IMG/VR virus record: IMGVR_UViG_3300036799_000111
Location: 1 to 35,037 of that record
DNA: 35,037 nucleotides
Source: a virus
Strand: one strand, 5' to 3'
The first letter of the stretch is position 1; the number at the start of each line of letters is the position of its first letter. Made by a program: the position numbers and the translations under genes. This document shows, in pieces, positions 6,444-13,512 of this stretch. The notes below the pieces were generated by a model. The model saw only the letters and a program-made list of their open reading frames with translations, was not told the DNA's origin and ran no database searches.

Positions 6444-6775
6444 TTGTCGCTCCCATCGTCGTCGGCGCCGTCGTCGCGCTGGTTGAAAAGGCTGGGGATG
6501 TCGAAGCGTTCGTCGGCGAGCATGGCGGCCTCGTCGAGGATGCGGGCGCCCTGGTCGCGGTCGAGGAGGATGGCGGCGGTGGCCTTGACCTTGTGGGTGC
6601 GGGTGAACACGTTCGACACGTTGCCGTGGGCGACGTCGGCGACGACGCCGCGCACGATCAGGTAGATCTCTTCCTCGTTGGCCAGGGCGCCGATGCGCTC
6701 GTCGGAGTGGCCGCTCAGTTTCAGCCGGGCGGCTTTAACGTGCTGGCCCTCGAACCTGGGCAGGCTGGTTTTCAC
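6440..6775 (-). CDS. Hypothetical early protein, 111 aa
   Basis: Mixed alpha/beta protein (RFEGQHVKAARLKLSGHSDERIGALANEEEIYLIVRGVVADVAHG) with an acidic tail (DDGADDDGSDK). It resembles conserved unknown proteins placed after Cro-like genes in actinophages, but no function is known to me. It overlaps the membrane-protein gene (ATGA) and the preceding 59-aa gene by about 41 bases. Confidence 0.6.
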   Translation of the reverse strand: MKTSLPRFEGQHVKAARLKLSGHSDERIGALANEEEIYLIVRGVVADVAHGNVSNVFTRTHKVKATAAILLDRDQGARILDEAAMLADERFDIPSLFNQRDDGADDDGSDK

Positions 6776-6914
6776 GATCGATCCCTCTTTCGTTCGTGGC
6801 GCGGATGGCGACGGCGATGCGGGCCTGGAGGCGGCGCAGCGCTTCGGGTGAGGCGGGCGGCCAGCCGGCGGCGGCTTGGCGGCCGGCAGCCCGGTTCTGC
6901 TCGGCCCGGTCCAT
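6735..6914 (-). CDS. Small hypothetical protein, 59 aa
   Basis: ATG at 6914 overlaps the TGA of the Cro-like gene (ATGA). Basic helical protein (PEALRRLQARIAVAIRATNERG). The 41-base overlap with the next gene is larger than usual for this genome, so the real C-terminus or the next start may differ. No family was recognised. Confidence 0.5.
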   Translation of the reverse strand: MDRAEQNRAAGRQAAAGWPPASPEALRRLQARIAVAIRATNERGIDRENQPAQVRGPAR

Positions 6915-7117
6915 CAGGCCGCCCGCCCGAACCGTTTGAGCAGGCGGGCCAGGGTCACGGCCTCGGGGGCGAACACGTTGCGCTCCCACCGGGAGACAGT
7001 GATGCTCGACACCTTCATGTCCCGGGCGAGCTCCTCCTGGGTGAGGCCGGCATCCAGCCGCCAGGCCCGGATCTGCTCGCCGATCGTCAGGGCCGCAAGG
7101 GGTTGTCGTTTCGACAT
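6914..7117 (-). CDS. Cro-like XRE-family regulator, 67 aa
   Basis: A single helix-turn-helix of the XRE/Cro-CI family fills the protein: IGEQIRAWRLDAGLTQEELA, then VSSITVSRWERN as recognition helix. It is divergent from the 143-aa XRE repressor with a 97-bp operator region between. This is the standard layout of a lysis-lysogeny switch, and this gene would be the first of the early lytic operon. A promoter with a palindromic operator lies directly upstream. Its predicted transcript start is almost at the ATG, so the mRNA may be leaderless. Confidence 0.8.
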   Translation of the reverse strand: MSKRQPLAALTIGEQIRAWRLDAGLTQEELARDMKVSSITVSRWERNVFAPEAVTLARLLKRFGRAA

Positions 7118-7126
7118 AGGCGCATA

Positions 7127-7156
7127 CTCATAGACCCCGATCGCCTAGGCGATCAA
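7127..7156 (-). promoter_or_regulatory. Predicted early promoter (Pcro)
   Basis: On the minus strand, TTGATC (7156-7151) and TATGAG (7132-7127) are 18 bp apart, close to the sigma-70/SigA consensus. The cro ATG begins 9 bp after the -10 box. The 16-bp palindrome overlaps the -35 box and spacer, so repressor binding would block this promoter. Confidence 0.55.
7139..7154. promoter_or_regulatory. Palindromic operator GATCGCCTAGGCGATC
   Basis: Perfect 16-bp palindrome between the divergent cro and repressor genes. Its 10-bp core CGCCTAGGCG occurs again before the integrase/accessory operon (12119-12128). Further TAGGCG half sites lie at 7117-7122 and 7208-7213 on either side. Confidence 0.65.
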
Positions 7157-7214
7157 GACCTAAATGTAGGGCACCACACCTGACGTGCGACGATCCACCT
7201 AAACGACTAGGCGT

Positions 7215-7646
7215 GTGAGAGTAGGGTTCTGGGTCGTGGACAACACGGAGGCGGCCCTGCTGGCCCGGCTCGGGCCGACGATTCGCCAGGCCCGCCAGGA
7301 TGCGCGGCTCACCCAGGTACAGCTGGCCGGCGCGCTCGGCGTCGAGCAGACCCGGCTGTCGCGCTGGGAGCTGTCCAAGAGCACCCCCGGGCTGCTCGAC
7401 GTGGTGCGCATCGAGGACGCCCTGGAGTTGCGCCGCGGCGACCTACTCATCCGGGCCGGGCTGGTCGAGCTGCCCGTGCTCGACGCCGAGCGGGCCATCG
7501 AGGCCGACCCGGTGATCGCGGATGAGAGCCGCTCGGTGCTGCTGCACTACTACCGGGCGTCGGTCGAGGTGGCTAGCGGCCCCGGCCGTTCCGGACGGCG
7601 GCGGAACCGGGGTCGGCCCAAGCCTGATAACAGCGGGCCAGGCTGA
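7215..7646 (+). CDS. XRE-family immunity repressor, 143 aa
   Basis: N-terminal HTH: IRQARQDARLTQVQLAGALG, then VEQTRLSRWELSKSTPG. A helical region follows with DVVRIEDALELRRGDLLIRAGL and a basic tail. It is transcribed away from cro and so is the likely lysogeny repressor. The start is uncertain: GTG at 7215 may be leaderless, and GTG at 7236 gives VDNTEAALLARLG. Half operator TAGGCG sites flank the start, suggesting self-control. There is no recognisable peptidase domain, so SOS cleavage is not predicted. Its 3' end overlaps the convergent gene at 7573 by 74 bp. Confidence 0.7.
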   Translation: MRVGFWVVDNTEAALLARLGPTIRQARQDARLTQVQLAGALGVEQTRLSRWELSKSTPGLLDVVRIEDALELRRGDLLIRAGLVELPVLDAERAIEADPVIADESRSVLLHYYRASVEVASGPGRSGRRRNRGRPKPDNSGPG

Positions 7647-7884
7647 GCAGCTCCTCGTCGGAGGCGCCGTCGAAGACTCGCCGGGCCAGCAGGGCGGCGT
7701 GGTCGCGGTAGGCGGCCTCGGCTCGAGCGGTGACCAGGTCGTCGCCCAGCCGTTCCTGGTCTTGGTATGACTGGGCGAGCTTGGCCCGCAGCCGCTCGTT
7801 CTCCATGCTGGTCTCTCGCATCATCTTTCGCATGACTCGCATCTGCAGCGACCGGATGTCGTCTTGGTTTCCGTCGGCACACAC
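7573..7884 (-). CDS. Hypothetical coiled-coil protein, 103 aa
   Basis: Probable GTG start at 7884 (MCADGNQDDIRSLQMRV), 11 bases after a GAAGGGG ribosome site. The frame is open to 8010, but that part is proline-rich and covers a likely promoter. The centre is a coiled coil (RKMMRETSMENERLRAKLAQSYQDQERLGDDLVTARAEA) followed by helices (LLARRVFDGASDEELLSLARCYQ). It is convergent with the repressor, so it may be expressed in lysogens or on its own. No family was recognised. Confidence 0.55.
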   Translation of the reverse strand: MCADGNQDDIRSLQMRVMRKMMRETSMENERLRAKLAQSYQDQERLGDDLVTARAEAAYRDHAALLARRVFDGASDEELLSLARCYQAWADPGSAAVRNGRGR

Positions 7885-7921
7885 GATTGGGCTCACCCCT
7901 TCACCAAAAAGTGATTGTGGT

Positions 7922-7934
7922 TTAACACCGTTAA
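7922..7934. promoter_or_regulatory. Palindrome TTAAC-ACC-GTTAA upstream of the coiled-coil gene
   Basis: Perfect 5-bp arms with a 3-bp spacer in an unusually AT-rich patch of this GC-rich genome, 38 bp upstream of the GTG at 7884. It is probably an operator or part of a promoter. The stretch 7885-8096 otherwise holds a run of nine G (7958-7966), one TAGGCG half site (8015-8020) and repeat copy A, with no convincing gene. Confidence 0.4.
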
Positions 7935-8073
7935 GGTTGAGCGGCCGGCGGCGTCCCGGGGGGGGGTGGCAGTTCCCCGGAGTCCTGGTCATGCTCGGGA
8001 CCCCCGTCACCGTATAGGCGTTCGCGCTGTTCGTAAAGCCCCAACCGCGCCCAGCGCCAGGGCTGGAGCACTT

Positions 8074-8096
8074 GCGGGGCGCAGCCGGGATTCTAG
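8074..8096. repeat. Dispersed CTAG-hairpin repeat, copy A (IS target)
   Basis: GCGGGGCGCAGCCGGGATTCTAG, preceded by GCGCC that can pair with GGGCGC. The terminal CTAG is the site at which the IS inserted; the second CTAG is at 10183-10186. Confidence 0.6.
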
Positions 8097-8107
8097 GAGG
8101 CTGGTGT
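8097..8107 (+). repeat. IS left terminal inverted repeat
   Basis: GAGGCTGGTGT; mirrors the right end with one mismatch at position 2. Confidence 0.7.
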
Positions 8108-8158
8108 CTTTCGCGAGCGTAGATGCTCGCGTTCGGCGCCCTGGTCTGCGAGAATTAC

Positions 8159-10024
8159 ATGCATGGGATTCTCGCTGAGGGGCGTGCGGTGACTCTGGGG
8201 GTAGCGGATCGCCAGCCGAGCGTGCTCAATGACATGGATCGGTTTTGCGACGATGTGCTGGCGGAGAAGTCGATCTATGCGTTGTTGCACCGGGAGCGGG
8301 ACCGGTTGTTCCCCGATGAGATGTTCGCTGATCTGTTCGCCGATAAAGGGCGGCGCAGTGTGCCGCCCTCGGTGGTGGCCACGGTGATGGTGTTGCAGCG
8401 TCTCGAGGGGCTGTCGGATCGGGAGGCGGTGGAGCGCTACAGCTTTGATGCCCGCTGGCGGTACGCGGCGGGGGTGGGCAGCTATGACTGCGGGGGTTGG
8501 GGCAGTTTCGCGCATACGGTGCTGGTGGACTTCCGGGCCCGGCTGGATCGCTCGCAGGATAGGAGACGGATTTTCAAGGTGACGGTGGAGGCGGCCAGCT
8601 CGGCGGGTCTGGTGGGGGCCAAGCGGGTGCTGGATTCCACTCCTCTGTATGACGCGGTGGCCACCATGGACACCATCACGCTGGTGCGCTCGGCAATCCG
8701 GGGTTTGCTGCAGGTGGCCGACTCGGTGGTGGAAGCCGAGCTGCGGGGGTTGATCAAAAGCGGGGATGATTATGCGACCTCGGCCAAGCCGCAGATCGAC
8801 TGGGATGATCAGGCGGCCCGCGACGAGCTGATCGACTCTCGAGCCAAGGACGGCTACGCCATGCTGGCTCACCTGGATGGCCGAGAGCTCGAGGATCCGG
8901 TGGCTGAGGCGGCCGAGTTGTTGGCCACTGTGTTGGGCCAGGACCTGGAGGAGAACCAAGACGGGGTGTTTCGTATCGCCCGGCGGGTGGCGCCTGACCG
9001 GGTCATCTCCACGGTGGACCCCGAGGCCCGCCACGGACGCAAGACTTCGGCTCGGGGCTATGACGGGTATCGGGGTCATATCGCGCTCGACCCTGACTCT
9101 GAGATCATCACCGACACCGAGGCGAGCGCCGCCAATGTCGGTGACGCCTCTGTGGCGCCGGATTTGATTGATGACCTCACCGGTGGCAACGACGTCGATA
9201 CCCAACACGAGGATCTCCCAGGCGGCGACAGCGGTAGCAGCTCTCCCGCCAGCGACAGCAGCAATCCCGATCGCGGTAGCCAGCGTGCGGTTCGGGCCAA
9301 GCGGGCCGGGGGCCGCAAGCCGGCCCGCAAGGCCAAGAAAGGCCGGGCGGCCAAGGCCGCCGCCCAGGTGGCTCGCAGCGCCCGGGCGGCCGCCCGGCGG
9401 GCCAACGGGCGCGCCCGCCTGGCCCGCCGCCAACCGCACCGCTCGATCAACGGACGGGCCCGCCCGAAGGTGTATGGGGACGCCGCCTATGGCAGCGGGG
9501 AGTTCTTGGATCTGTTGGCCCGGGCCGGTGTCGACTCGGGCTGCAAGACCCAGCCCCCGGTCGCTCCGGGCGGGCGCTATAGCAAAGACGAGTTTTACAT
9601 CGATCTCCACGCTGACACCGTCACCTGCCCCGCTGGCGAGGAAGTGGCGATCCGGCGGAACAAATCCGGCGATGGCATCGCCTCCTTCGCAACGGCGTGC
9701 GCGGACTGCCCGCTGCGATCCGACTGCACCACCGCTGCTGAGGGGCGGACCATCACGGTGGGCCGCCACGAAGCCCGCCTGGTCGACGCCCGCGCCCAGG
9801 CTCAGGACCCACAGTGGCGTGAGGACTACCGGGACACTCGGCCCAAAGTGGAACGCAAGCTCGCTCACATGATGCGACGCCGCCACGGCGGCCGACGGGC
9901 CCGGGTGCGCGGACGAAAGAAGGTCGACGCCGACTTCAACCTGCTCGCAGCCGCCACCAACCTGGCCCGCCTCGCGGTCCTCAGCGTTCGCGGCGGCCCC
10001 GAGGGCGCATGGGCAGTCGCATGA
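8159..10024 (+). CDS. IS1182-family DDE transposase
   Basis: About 621 aa from ATG 8159; GTG at 8189 with a GAGGGG site upstream is an alternative start. It shows the IS1182/DUF772 N-terminus (FADLFADKGRRSVPPSVVATVMVLQRLEGLSDREAVER), the first catalytic Asp region (AKRVLDSTPLYDA), ARGYDGYRGHIALDPDSEIIT, the second Asp (KVYGDAAYGSG), a cysteine cluster (TCPAG...CADCPLRSDC) and the terminal E-containing RPKVERKLAHMMRRRHGGRRARVRG typical of the family. A Lys/Arg/Ala-rich insert (about residues 375-435) lies before the second Asp. The frame is intact, so the element may still be mobile. Confidence 0.88.
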   Translation: MHGILAEGRAVTLGVADRQPSVLNDMDRFCDDVLAEKSIYALLHRERDRLFPDEMFADLFADKGRRSVPPSVVATVMVLQRLEGLSDREAVERYSFDARWRYAAGVGSYDCGGWGSFAHTVLVDFRARLDRSQDRRRIFKVTVEAASSAGLVGAKRVLDSTPLYDAVATMDTITLVRSAIRGLLQVADSVVEAELRGLIKSGDDYATSAKPQIDWDDQAARDELIDSRAKDGYAMLAHLDGRELEDPVAEAAELLATVLGQDLEENQDGVFRIARRVAPDRVISTVDPEARHGRKTSARGYDGYRGHIALDPDSEIITDTEASAANVGDASVAPDLIDDLTGGNDVDTQHEDLPGGDSGSSSPASDSSNPDRGSQRAVRAKRAGGRKPARKAKKGRAAKAAAQVARSARAAARRANGRARLARRQPHRSINGRARPKVYGDAAYGSGEFLDLLARAGVDSGCKTQPPVAPGGRYSKDEFYIDLHADTVTCPAGEEVAIRRNKSGDGIASFATACADCPLRSDCTTAAEGRTITVGRHEARLVDARAQAQDPQWREDYRDTRPKVERKLAHMMRRRHGGRRARVRGRKKVDADFNLLAAATNLARLAVLSVRGGPEGAWAVA

Positions 10025-10171
10025 ACGCCCAAATCCACCAAACCAAAGCGTCTCCCAGGCCATCCGCCCACCGATTGCCATCACAGCTGACAATCAATCA
10101 CCGCCCCAGTTCCTAACAGGCCCGCGACAGTCCTGAACCTCACCACAGTGACCTCAAAACCCCCACGTTTC

Positions 10172-10182
10172 ACACCAGCCAC
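10172..10182 (-). repeat. IS right terminal inverted repeat
   Basis: ACACCAGCCAC on the plus strand, directly followed by the CTAG flank. Confidence 0.7.
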
Positions 10183-10183
10183 C

Positions 10184-10211
10184 TAGGCGCCCTTGCGGGG
10201 GCGCTTAGGCG
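10184..10211. promoter_or_regulatory. TAGGCG half-site pair before the 100-aa gene
   Basis: Two TAGGCG sites (10184-10189, 10206-10211) flank an imperfect GCGCCC...GGGCGC hairpin, 15-42 bp before the ATG at 10226. The first site was joined to repeat copy A before the IS inserted. Confidence 0.4.
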
Positions 10212-10225
10212 TAGGCTGCTGGTGC

Positions 10226-10528
10226 ATGAGCAGCCGCGAACCGTTGCTGCCCCGGCTGGACTGGGCGACGGCGTCGCGGGCCGAGGCGCAACAGTATTTG
10301 CGCGACCTGCTCGACGCCACCGGCTACCGGCGCCGGCGGGGCGCCACCCTGCCCAGCGTGGCCGAGCTCGGCGAGGCCATCGACAGCGTGGCCCAGGTCG
10401 TCAACGAGCTCGGCGGCTACCAGACCCGGGCCGGGCTGCCGGCCGTCCAGGTGCTGGTGCGCCTGGCCGTCGCCGACTTCAACCGGATCTGGCCGCCTAT
10501 GCCACCCGTGCCCGGCGAGCGGCCTTGA
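10226..10528 (+). CDS. Hypothetical protein, 100 aa
   Basis: Start ATG 10226 (MSSREPLLPRLDWATASRAEA). Mostly helical: QYLRDLLDATGY, VAELGEAIDSVAQVVNELGGYQTRAGLPAVQVLVRLAVADFNRIW. The protein is compact and well conserved-looking but I do not recognise it. It is convergent with the integrase, and the two coding ends overlap by 32 bp. It may belong to a repressor-side transcript that the IS has separated from the repressor. Confidence 0.6.
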   Translation: MSSREPLLPRLDWATASRAEAQQYLRDLLDATGYRRRRGATLPSVAELGEAIDSVAQVVNELGGYQTRAGLPAVQVLVRLAVADFNRIWPPMPPVPGERP

Positions 10529-12008
10529 CCTTGCGAGGCTTGATCCGGTCGGTGCGGATCACGTTGCGAGGCCCGACGTGCTCGCTGATCGTGAACCCGT
10601 CGAAACCGTGCAGCGCCAGCGTCTCGGCGATGATCTCCCGCTTGACCTCCGCGGTCAGCTTGGGCCAGGCCGCCTCCAGGGCGCCCGGGTTGCCGGCGTA
10701 AGGGTGCAGCGCCCGGCTGGTGGCCAGCTCGGCCAGCTTCCGCTCGATCTGCTCCCGCTCGACCTTGATCTCCCGGGCGTTGGCCTCGTACTCCTCGTCG
10801 TCGATGGCGTCACGCTGCCAGGCGCCCCGGTTGGCCGCCGCTTTCTTGGCCAGCCGGGCCAGCCGCTCGGCCAGCGCCCCGGCCGTGTGGCGCCCCGAGG
10901 CGGCCGCCATGCGGGCCAGGTCCAGGTTGTCGACCTTCGACCACACCGCCCCGGCCACGAACTCGTCGATGGTGGCCGCGTCCATCGACATGCGATTGCA
11001 GGCCTGCGGGTAGTGGTCCCGGCGCCGGCAGCACAGCAACTCCCGTCCCCGCCCGACGCCCTTCTTGGTCGACTCCTGGTTTCGGGTCATCGGCGTGGCG
11101 CAGCGGCCGCAGAACAGCAGGCCGGTGAGCATCCCCCGCCGTGGCGGCCGCTGGTCCCGGCTGCGGTTGCCGATGGTGGCCATCACCTGGTCGTAGAGCT
11201 CGCCGGCCACGATGCCCTGGTGGTTGTCGCGCTTGATGATGCGCACCTTCTGCGGCTTGCCCCGCTTGTCCCGCTCGATGTAGGCCAGGATCCCGTAGTG
11301 GCGGGGCGCCGCCACCATGCCTTTGATCTGGTTGACCGTCCACCGTTTCCCGCCCAGCTTGGTGGGCACCTGCCGCTCGTTCAGGGAGCGGGCCAGTTCG
11401 GCGTAGGTTTCGCCGGCCAGGAATCGCTCGATCACGTCGGCCACGACCGGCGCCTCGCTGGCCAGGATCTCCCGGCCCTTCCAGCCGAACGCCGGCCCGG
11501 CCGGGATCAGGCCCTGGTCGCGCTCGGACTGGCGATCCCGTTTGACTCGCCGCGAGGTCGCGGCCGATTCGCCTCCTGCCACCGACACCAGCATGCGCAG
11601 AACCAACTGGTGGTCGGTGTTCAGCACGTCGTATTCCATGCTGGAGGTCAGGATGTAGAGCCGGCCCAGGTCCTCGGCGACCTTGATGAGCTCCTCGAGC
11701 TCGTCGTTGCGGCGCAGGAAGCGGTCGACGTGGTAGACGATGATGACGCCGACGCGCCGCTCGGCCACGGTGGCCACCAGCCGCTGGTAGGCCTTGCGGA
11801 CCTTGCGGGCGAACTTGCTGGCCGAGATGTCGTTGTCCACGAAGAACGCTTCGCCGGTCAGCGGATCGGGCACCAGGTTGAGGCCGCGGCGTTCGGCGAT
11901 GCCACGGTCGTCGTCGCGCTGGCGCGTCGTGCCGCGCTGCTCGTCCCGGGGGTCGTCGGAGATCCGGGCGTAGGCTACGGCCGCCTCGCCCTTGATGACC
12001 TCGATCAT
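10497..12008 (-). CDS. int: Large serine integrase, 503 aa
   Basis: Start ATG 12008 with AGGGAA four bases upstream; the frame open to 12056 lacks support. The N-terminal resolvase domain carries AYARISDD with the catalytic Ser17, VDNDISASKFARKVRKAY and IIVYHVDRFLRR. The recombinase domain follows (PAGPAFGWKG, ETYAELARSLNERQVPT, WTVNQIKGMVAAPRHYGI). Next is a zinc ribbon (LLFCGRCATPMTRN...CCRRRDHYPQACNRM) and a coiled-coil C-terminus (EYEANAREIKVEREQIERKLAEL). Such enzymes join phage attP to host attB without accessory DNA bending factors. No separate directionality factor was recognised. Confidence 0.93.
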   Translation of the reverse strand: MIEVIKGEAAVAYARISDDPRDEQRGTTRQRDDDRGIAERRGLNLVPDPLTGEAFFVDNDISASKFARKVRKAYQRLVATVAERRVGVIIVYHVDRFLRRNDELEELIKVAEDLGRLYILTSSMEYDVLNTDHQLVLRMLVSVAGGESAATSRRVKRDRQSERDQGLIPAGPAFGWKGREILASEAPVVADVIERFLAGETYAELARSLNERQVPTKLGGKRWTVNQIKGMVAAPRHYGILAYIERDKRGKPQKVRIIKRDNHQGIVAGELYDQVMATIGNRSRDQRPPRRGMLTGLLFCGRCATPMTRNQESTKKGVGRGRELLCCRRRDHYPQACNRMSMDAATIDEFVAGAVWSKVDNLDLARMAAASGRHTAGALAERLARLAKKAAANRGAWQRDAIDDEEYEANAREIKVEREQIERKLAELATSRALHPYAGNPGALEAAWPKLTAEVKREIIAETLALHGFDGFTISEHVGPRNVIRTDRIKPRKVKAARRARVA

Positions 12009-12084
12009 TTGCTTCCCTTCTGCTGCGCTAGTAGTTCCGTTCCTACCACAGCGCATCAGTGAAGCTCTAGGGGCTGTCTTTCAC

Positions 12085-12115
12085 CAATGCGCTATGACCA
12101 ACCAGAGCATAGCAC
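12085..12115. other. Candidate attP region (imperfect inverted repeat)
   Basis: Upstream of the integrase, GCGCTATG and CATAGCACC form an inverted repeat with a perfect 6-bp arm (GCTATG/CATAGC) around an 11-bp centre (ACCAACCAGAG). Serine integrase attP sites are usually next to int and are imperfect palindromes of about 50 bp. The 3' side of int is occupied by an overlapping gene, leaving this gap as the best candidate. Weak evidence only. Confidence 0.25.
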
Positions 12116-12117
12116 CT

Positions 12118-12162
12118 GCGCCTAGGCGCTGGCTCGGCGGGGCGCCTCTAGACGTCTAGGCG
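12118..12162. promoter_or_regulatory. Operator-like palindromes between int and the accessory operon
   Basis: GCGCCTAGGCGC (12118-12129) is a perfect palindrome sharing the CGCCTAGGCG core of the cro operator. CTAGACGTCTAG (12148-12159) is a second perfect palindrome that runs into another TAGGCG (12157-12162). They lie 23-67 bp before the ATG at 12185 and about 110 bp before int, so a repressor bound here could control both. Confidence 0.5.
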
Positions 12163-12184
12163 CTGTGCGCATAGCTTTAGTGCC

Positions 12185-13204
12185 ATGCGCACTAACCCTG
12201 GCAGCCCGGCCGGGCAGGCCGCCCTCGACGACCTGGCCGGCCTCGGCCGCGCCTACCTCGACGAGAAAAACGGGCGCCTCGAAACGACCTGGCACCCCCG
12301 GGCCGCCGACGTGCCCGACTACCGCGACGAGCTCCTCCGAGCCTGGGCGCCCGACGGCGTGTGGACCAGGATCGCGCCCGTGCTGGCACAGGCCAGCGGC
12401 GGGTCGCAAGACCTGATCCCTGACTGGGAGCTCGCCAGCCTGCAGGACAGCGCGCTGTGGTACGTCGGCGGCGATATGTGCGATCTGCTGGTGGCGGCCG
12501 CCTCGGACCTGCCGGCCATGCCGCTCACCCGGGAGCGCATCCCCGACCTGGCCGGCCTGGTGATCTTCGAGCGGCTGCTCACCGGCATCGACGCCGAGGC
12601 CCTGAACATCGGCGACGTCCACGTGGCCGGCTACCTGTGGGGGCCGGCGGTCTGGGCGCACAGCGGCGACCCGTGCATCGGCATCACCGTCTACAGCGCC
12701 ATGCCCGGCCGCCGGCTGCTCAACCCGCTCGGCGGCCTGATCTGGCCGCTCGGGCGGCACGCCGACGATCCGCTCACTGACGAGCTTTACGCCAAGGGCT
12801 GCGAGAACTATCCACGCCAGTACGAAGGGCAGCGCCTGGCCTCGATCGCCGAGGACCGGCGCCGGCTGCTGGCGCTCTGGCTGCTGTCGTCACAGCCCGG
12901 GCTGGCCTCGTCGACGATGGGCGTGCCGGGCGGGCGGGCCGCCACCCGCAGGGCGCAGCGCAGCGGCCGGGACACCAGGGTCAGGGTGGTGCAGCTACGG
13001 CACCGGCCGGCCAGCGTCGAAGGGGAGTCCGCCCGCCGGCCGGGCCGCACCTTCCGGCATCGGTGGACAGTAGCCGGGTACTGGCGCCGGCCGCCGCGAT
13101 CCCCGCTTGACGCCGACAAGTCGGTCTACGTCAACCCGTTCGTGAAAGGCCCGGAGGGGGCGCCGCTGCTGACCTCACCGAAGGTCAAGGCGTGGACCCG
13201 ATGA
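12185..13204 (+). CDS. Hypothetical actinobacterial protein, 339 aa
   Basis: First gene of a plus-strand operon. No enzyme motif was seen. The C-terminus (VVQLRHRPASVEG..., RTFRHRWTVAGYWRRPPR, KSVYVNPFVKGPEGAPLL) matches a motif I know from unannotated actinobacterial and actinophage proteins, in which HRW.V.GHWR is followed by INPYVKGPEG. The N-terminal 250 residues are mixed, with ERLLTGIDAEALNIGDVHVAGYLWG. A lysogeny-expressed accessory protein is plausible because of the operator sites just upstream (inference). The stop overlaps the next ATG. Confidence 0.65.
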   Translation: MRTNPGSPAGQAALDDLAGLGRAYLDEKNGRLETTWHPRAADVPDYRDELLRAWAPDGVWTRIAPVLAQASGGSQDLIPDWELASLQDSALWYVGGDMCDLLVAAASDLPAMPLTRERIPDLAGLVIFERLLTGIDAEALNIGDVHVAGYLWGPAVWAHSGDPCIGITVYSAMPGRRLLNPLGGLIWPLGRHADDPLTDELYAKGCENYPRQYEGQRLASIAEDRRRLLALWLLSSQPGLASSTMGVPGGRAATRRAQRSGRDTRVRVVQLRHRPASVEGESARRPGRTFRHRWTVAGYWRRPPRSPLDADKSVYVNPFVKGPEGAPLLTSPKVKAWTR

Positions 13205-13512
13205 GCGCCGGCGAAGTCGTCCTCGAAGTACTCGGGGCCGGTGGGTGGGTGCGGGTCGGCTCGATCGGCGAGGCCGAGCCGTGCGGTTCGTTCACCAGTC
13301 ACGGGCCGCTGCGCCGCGACGTCATTGTGTTCGGCTGGATGGAGGGGCGCCCGGGCGTATGGCTGTCGCAGGCTGGTGTCGATGTCGAGAACGAGGCCGT
13401 GCGCGGGATCACGTCCGTTGGGTTTGACTTGCTGAGCGACCTGAGAGAACCGCTCGTGCTCGAAGATGGCCCGGCCGAGCGGCGCCGCAAGATCAGGTTG
13501 AGCCTCGCATGA
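13201..13512 (+). CDS. Hypothetical protein, 103 aa
   Basis: ATG 13201 overlaps the preceding TGA (ATGA). Beta-rich small protein (VVLEVLGAGGWVRVGSIGE, RRDVIVFGWMEGRPGVWLSQ) starting MSAGE. The next gene also starts MSAGES, with the same ATGAGCGCCGGCGA start sequence. No family was recognised. Confidence 0.6.
   Translation: MSAGEVVLEVLGAGGWVRVGSIGEAEPCGSFTSHGPLRRDVIVFGWMEGRPGVWLSQAGVDVENEAVRGITSVGFDLLSDLREPLVLEDGPAERRRKIRLSLA

Larger units (their letters stand above)
8093..10186. mobile_element. Complete IS1182-like insertion sequence with CTAG flanks
   Basis: The element itself spans 8097-10182 (2,086 bp). Its ends are GAGGCTGGTGT (left) and ACACCAGCCAC (right), an inverted repeat matching at 10 of 11 positions. 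It is flanked by CTAG on both sides (8093-8096 and 10183-10186), consistent with a 4-bp target duplication. It holds one transposase gene. The region after the gene (10025-10182) has no further gene. Confidence 0.8.

Noticed and set aside
7955-7970. Run of nine G as a phase-variable tract
   Set aside because: It lies in the likely non-coding part before the GTG at 7884, so length change would not switch a clear reading frame. Sequencing error is equally likely.
8093-10093. 666-aa open frame antisense to the transposase, covering almost the whole IS
   Set aside because: High-GC coding DNA often leaves the antisense frame open. The sequence is low-complexity without recognisable motifs, while the sense frame has all IS1182 transposase features.
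10578-12062. 494-aa plus-strand frame opposite the integrase
   Set aside because: Shadow of the integrase gene; Gly/Val/His-rich text with no domain.
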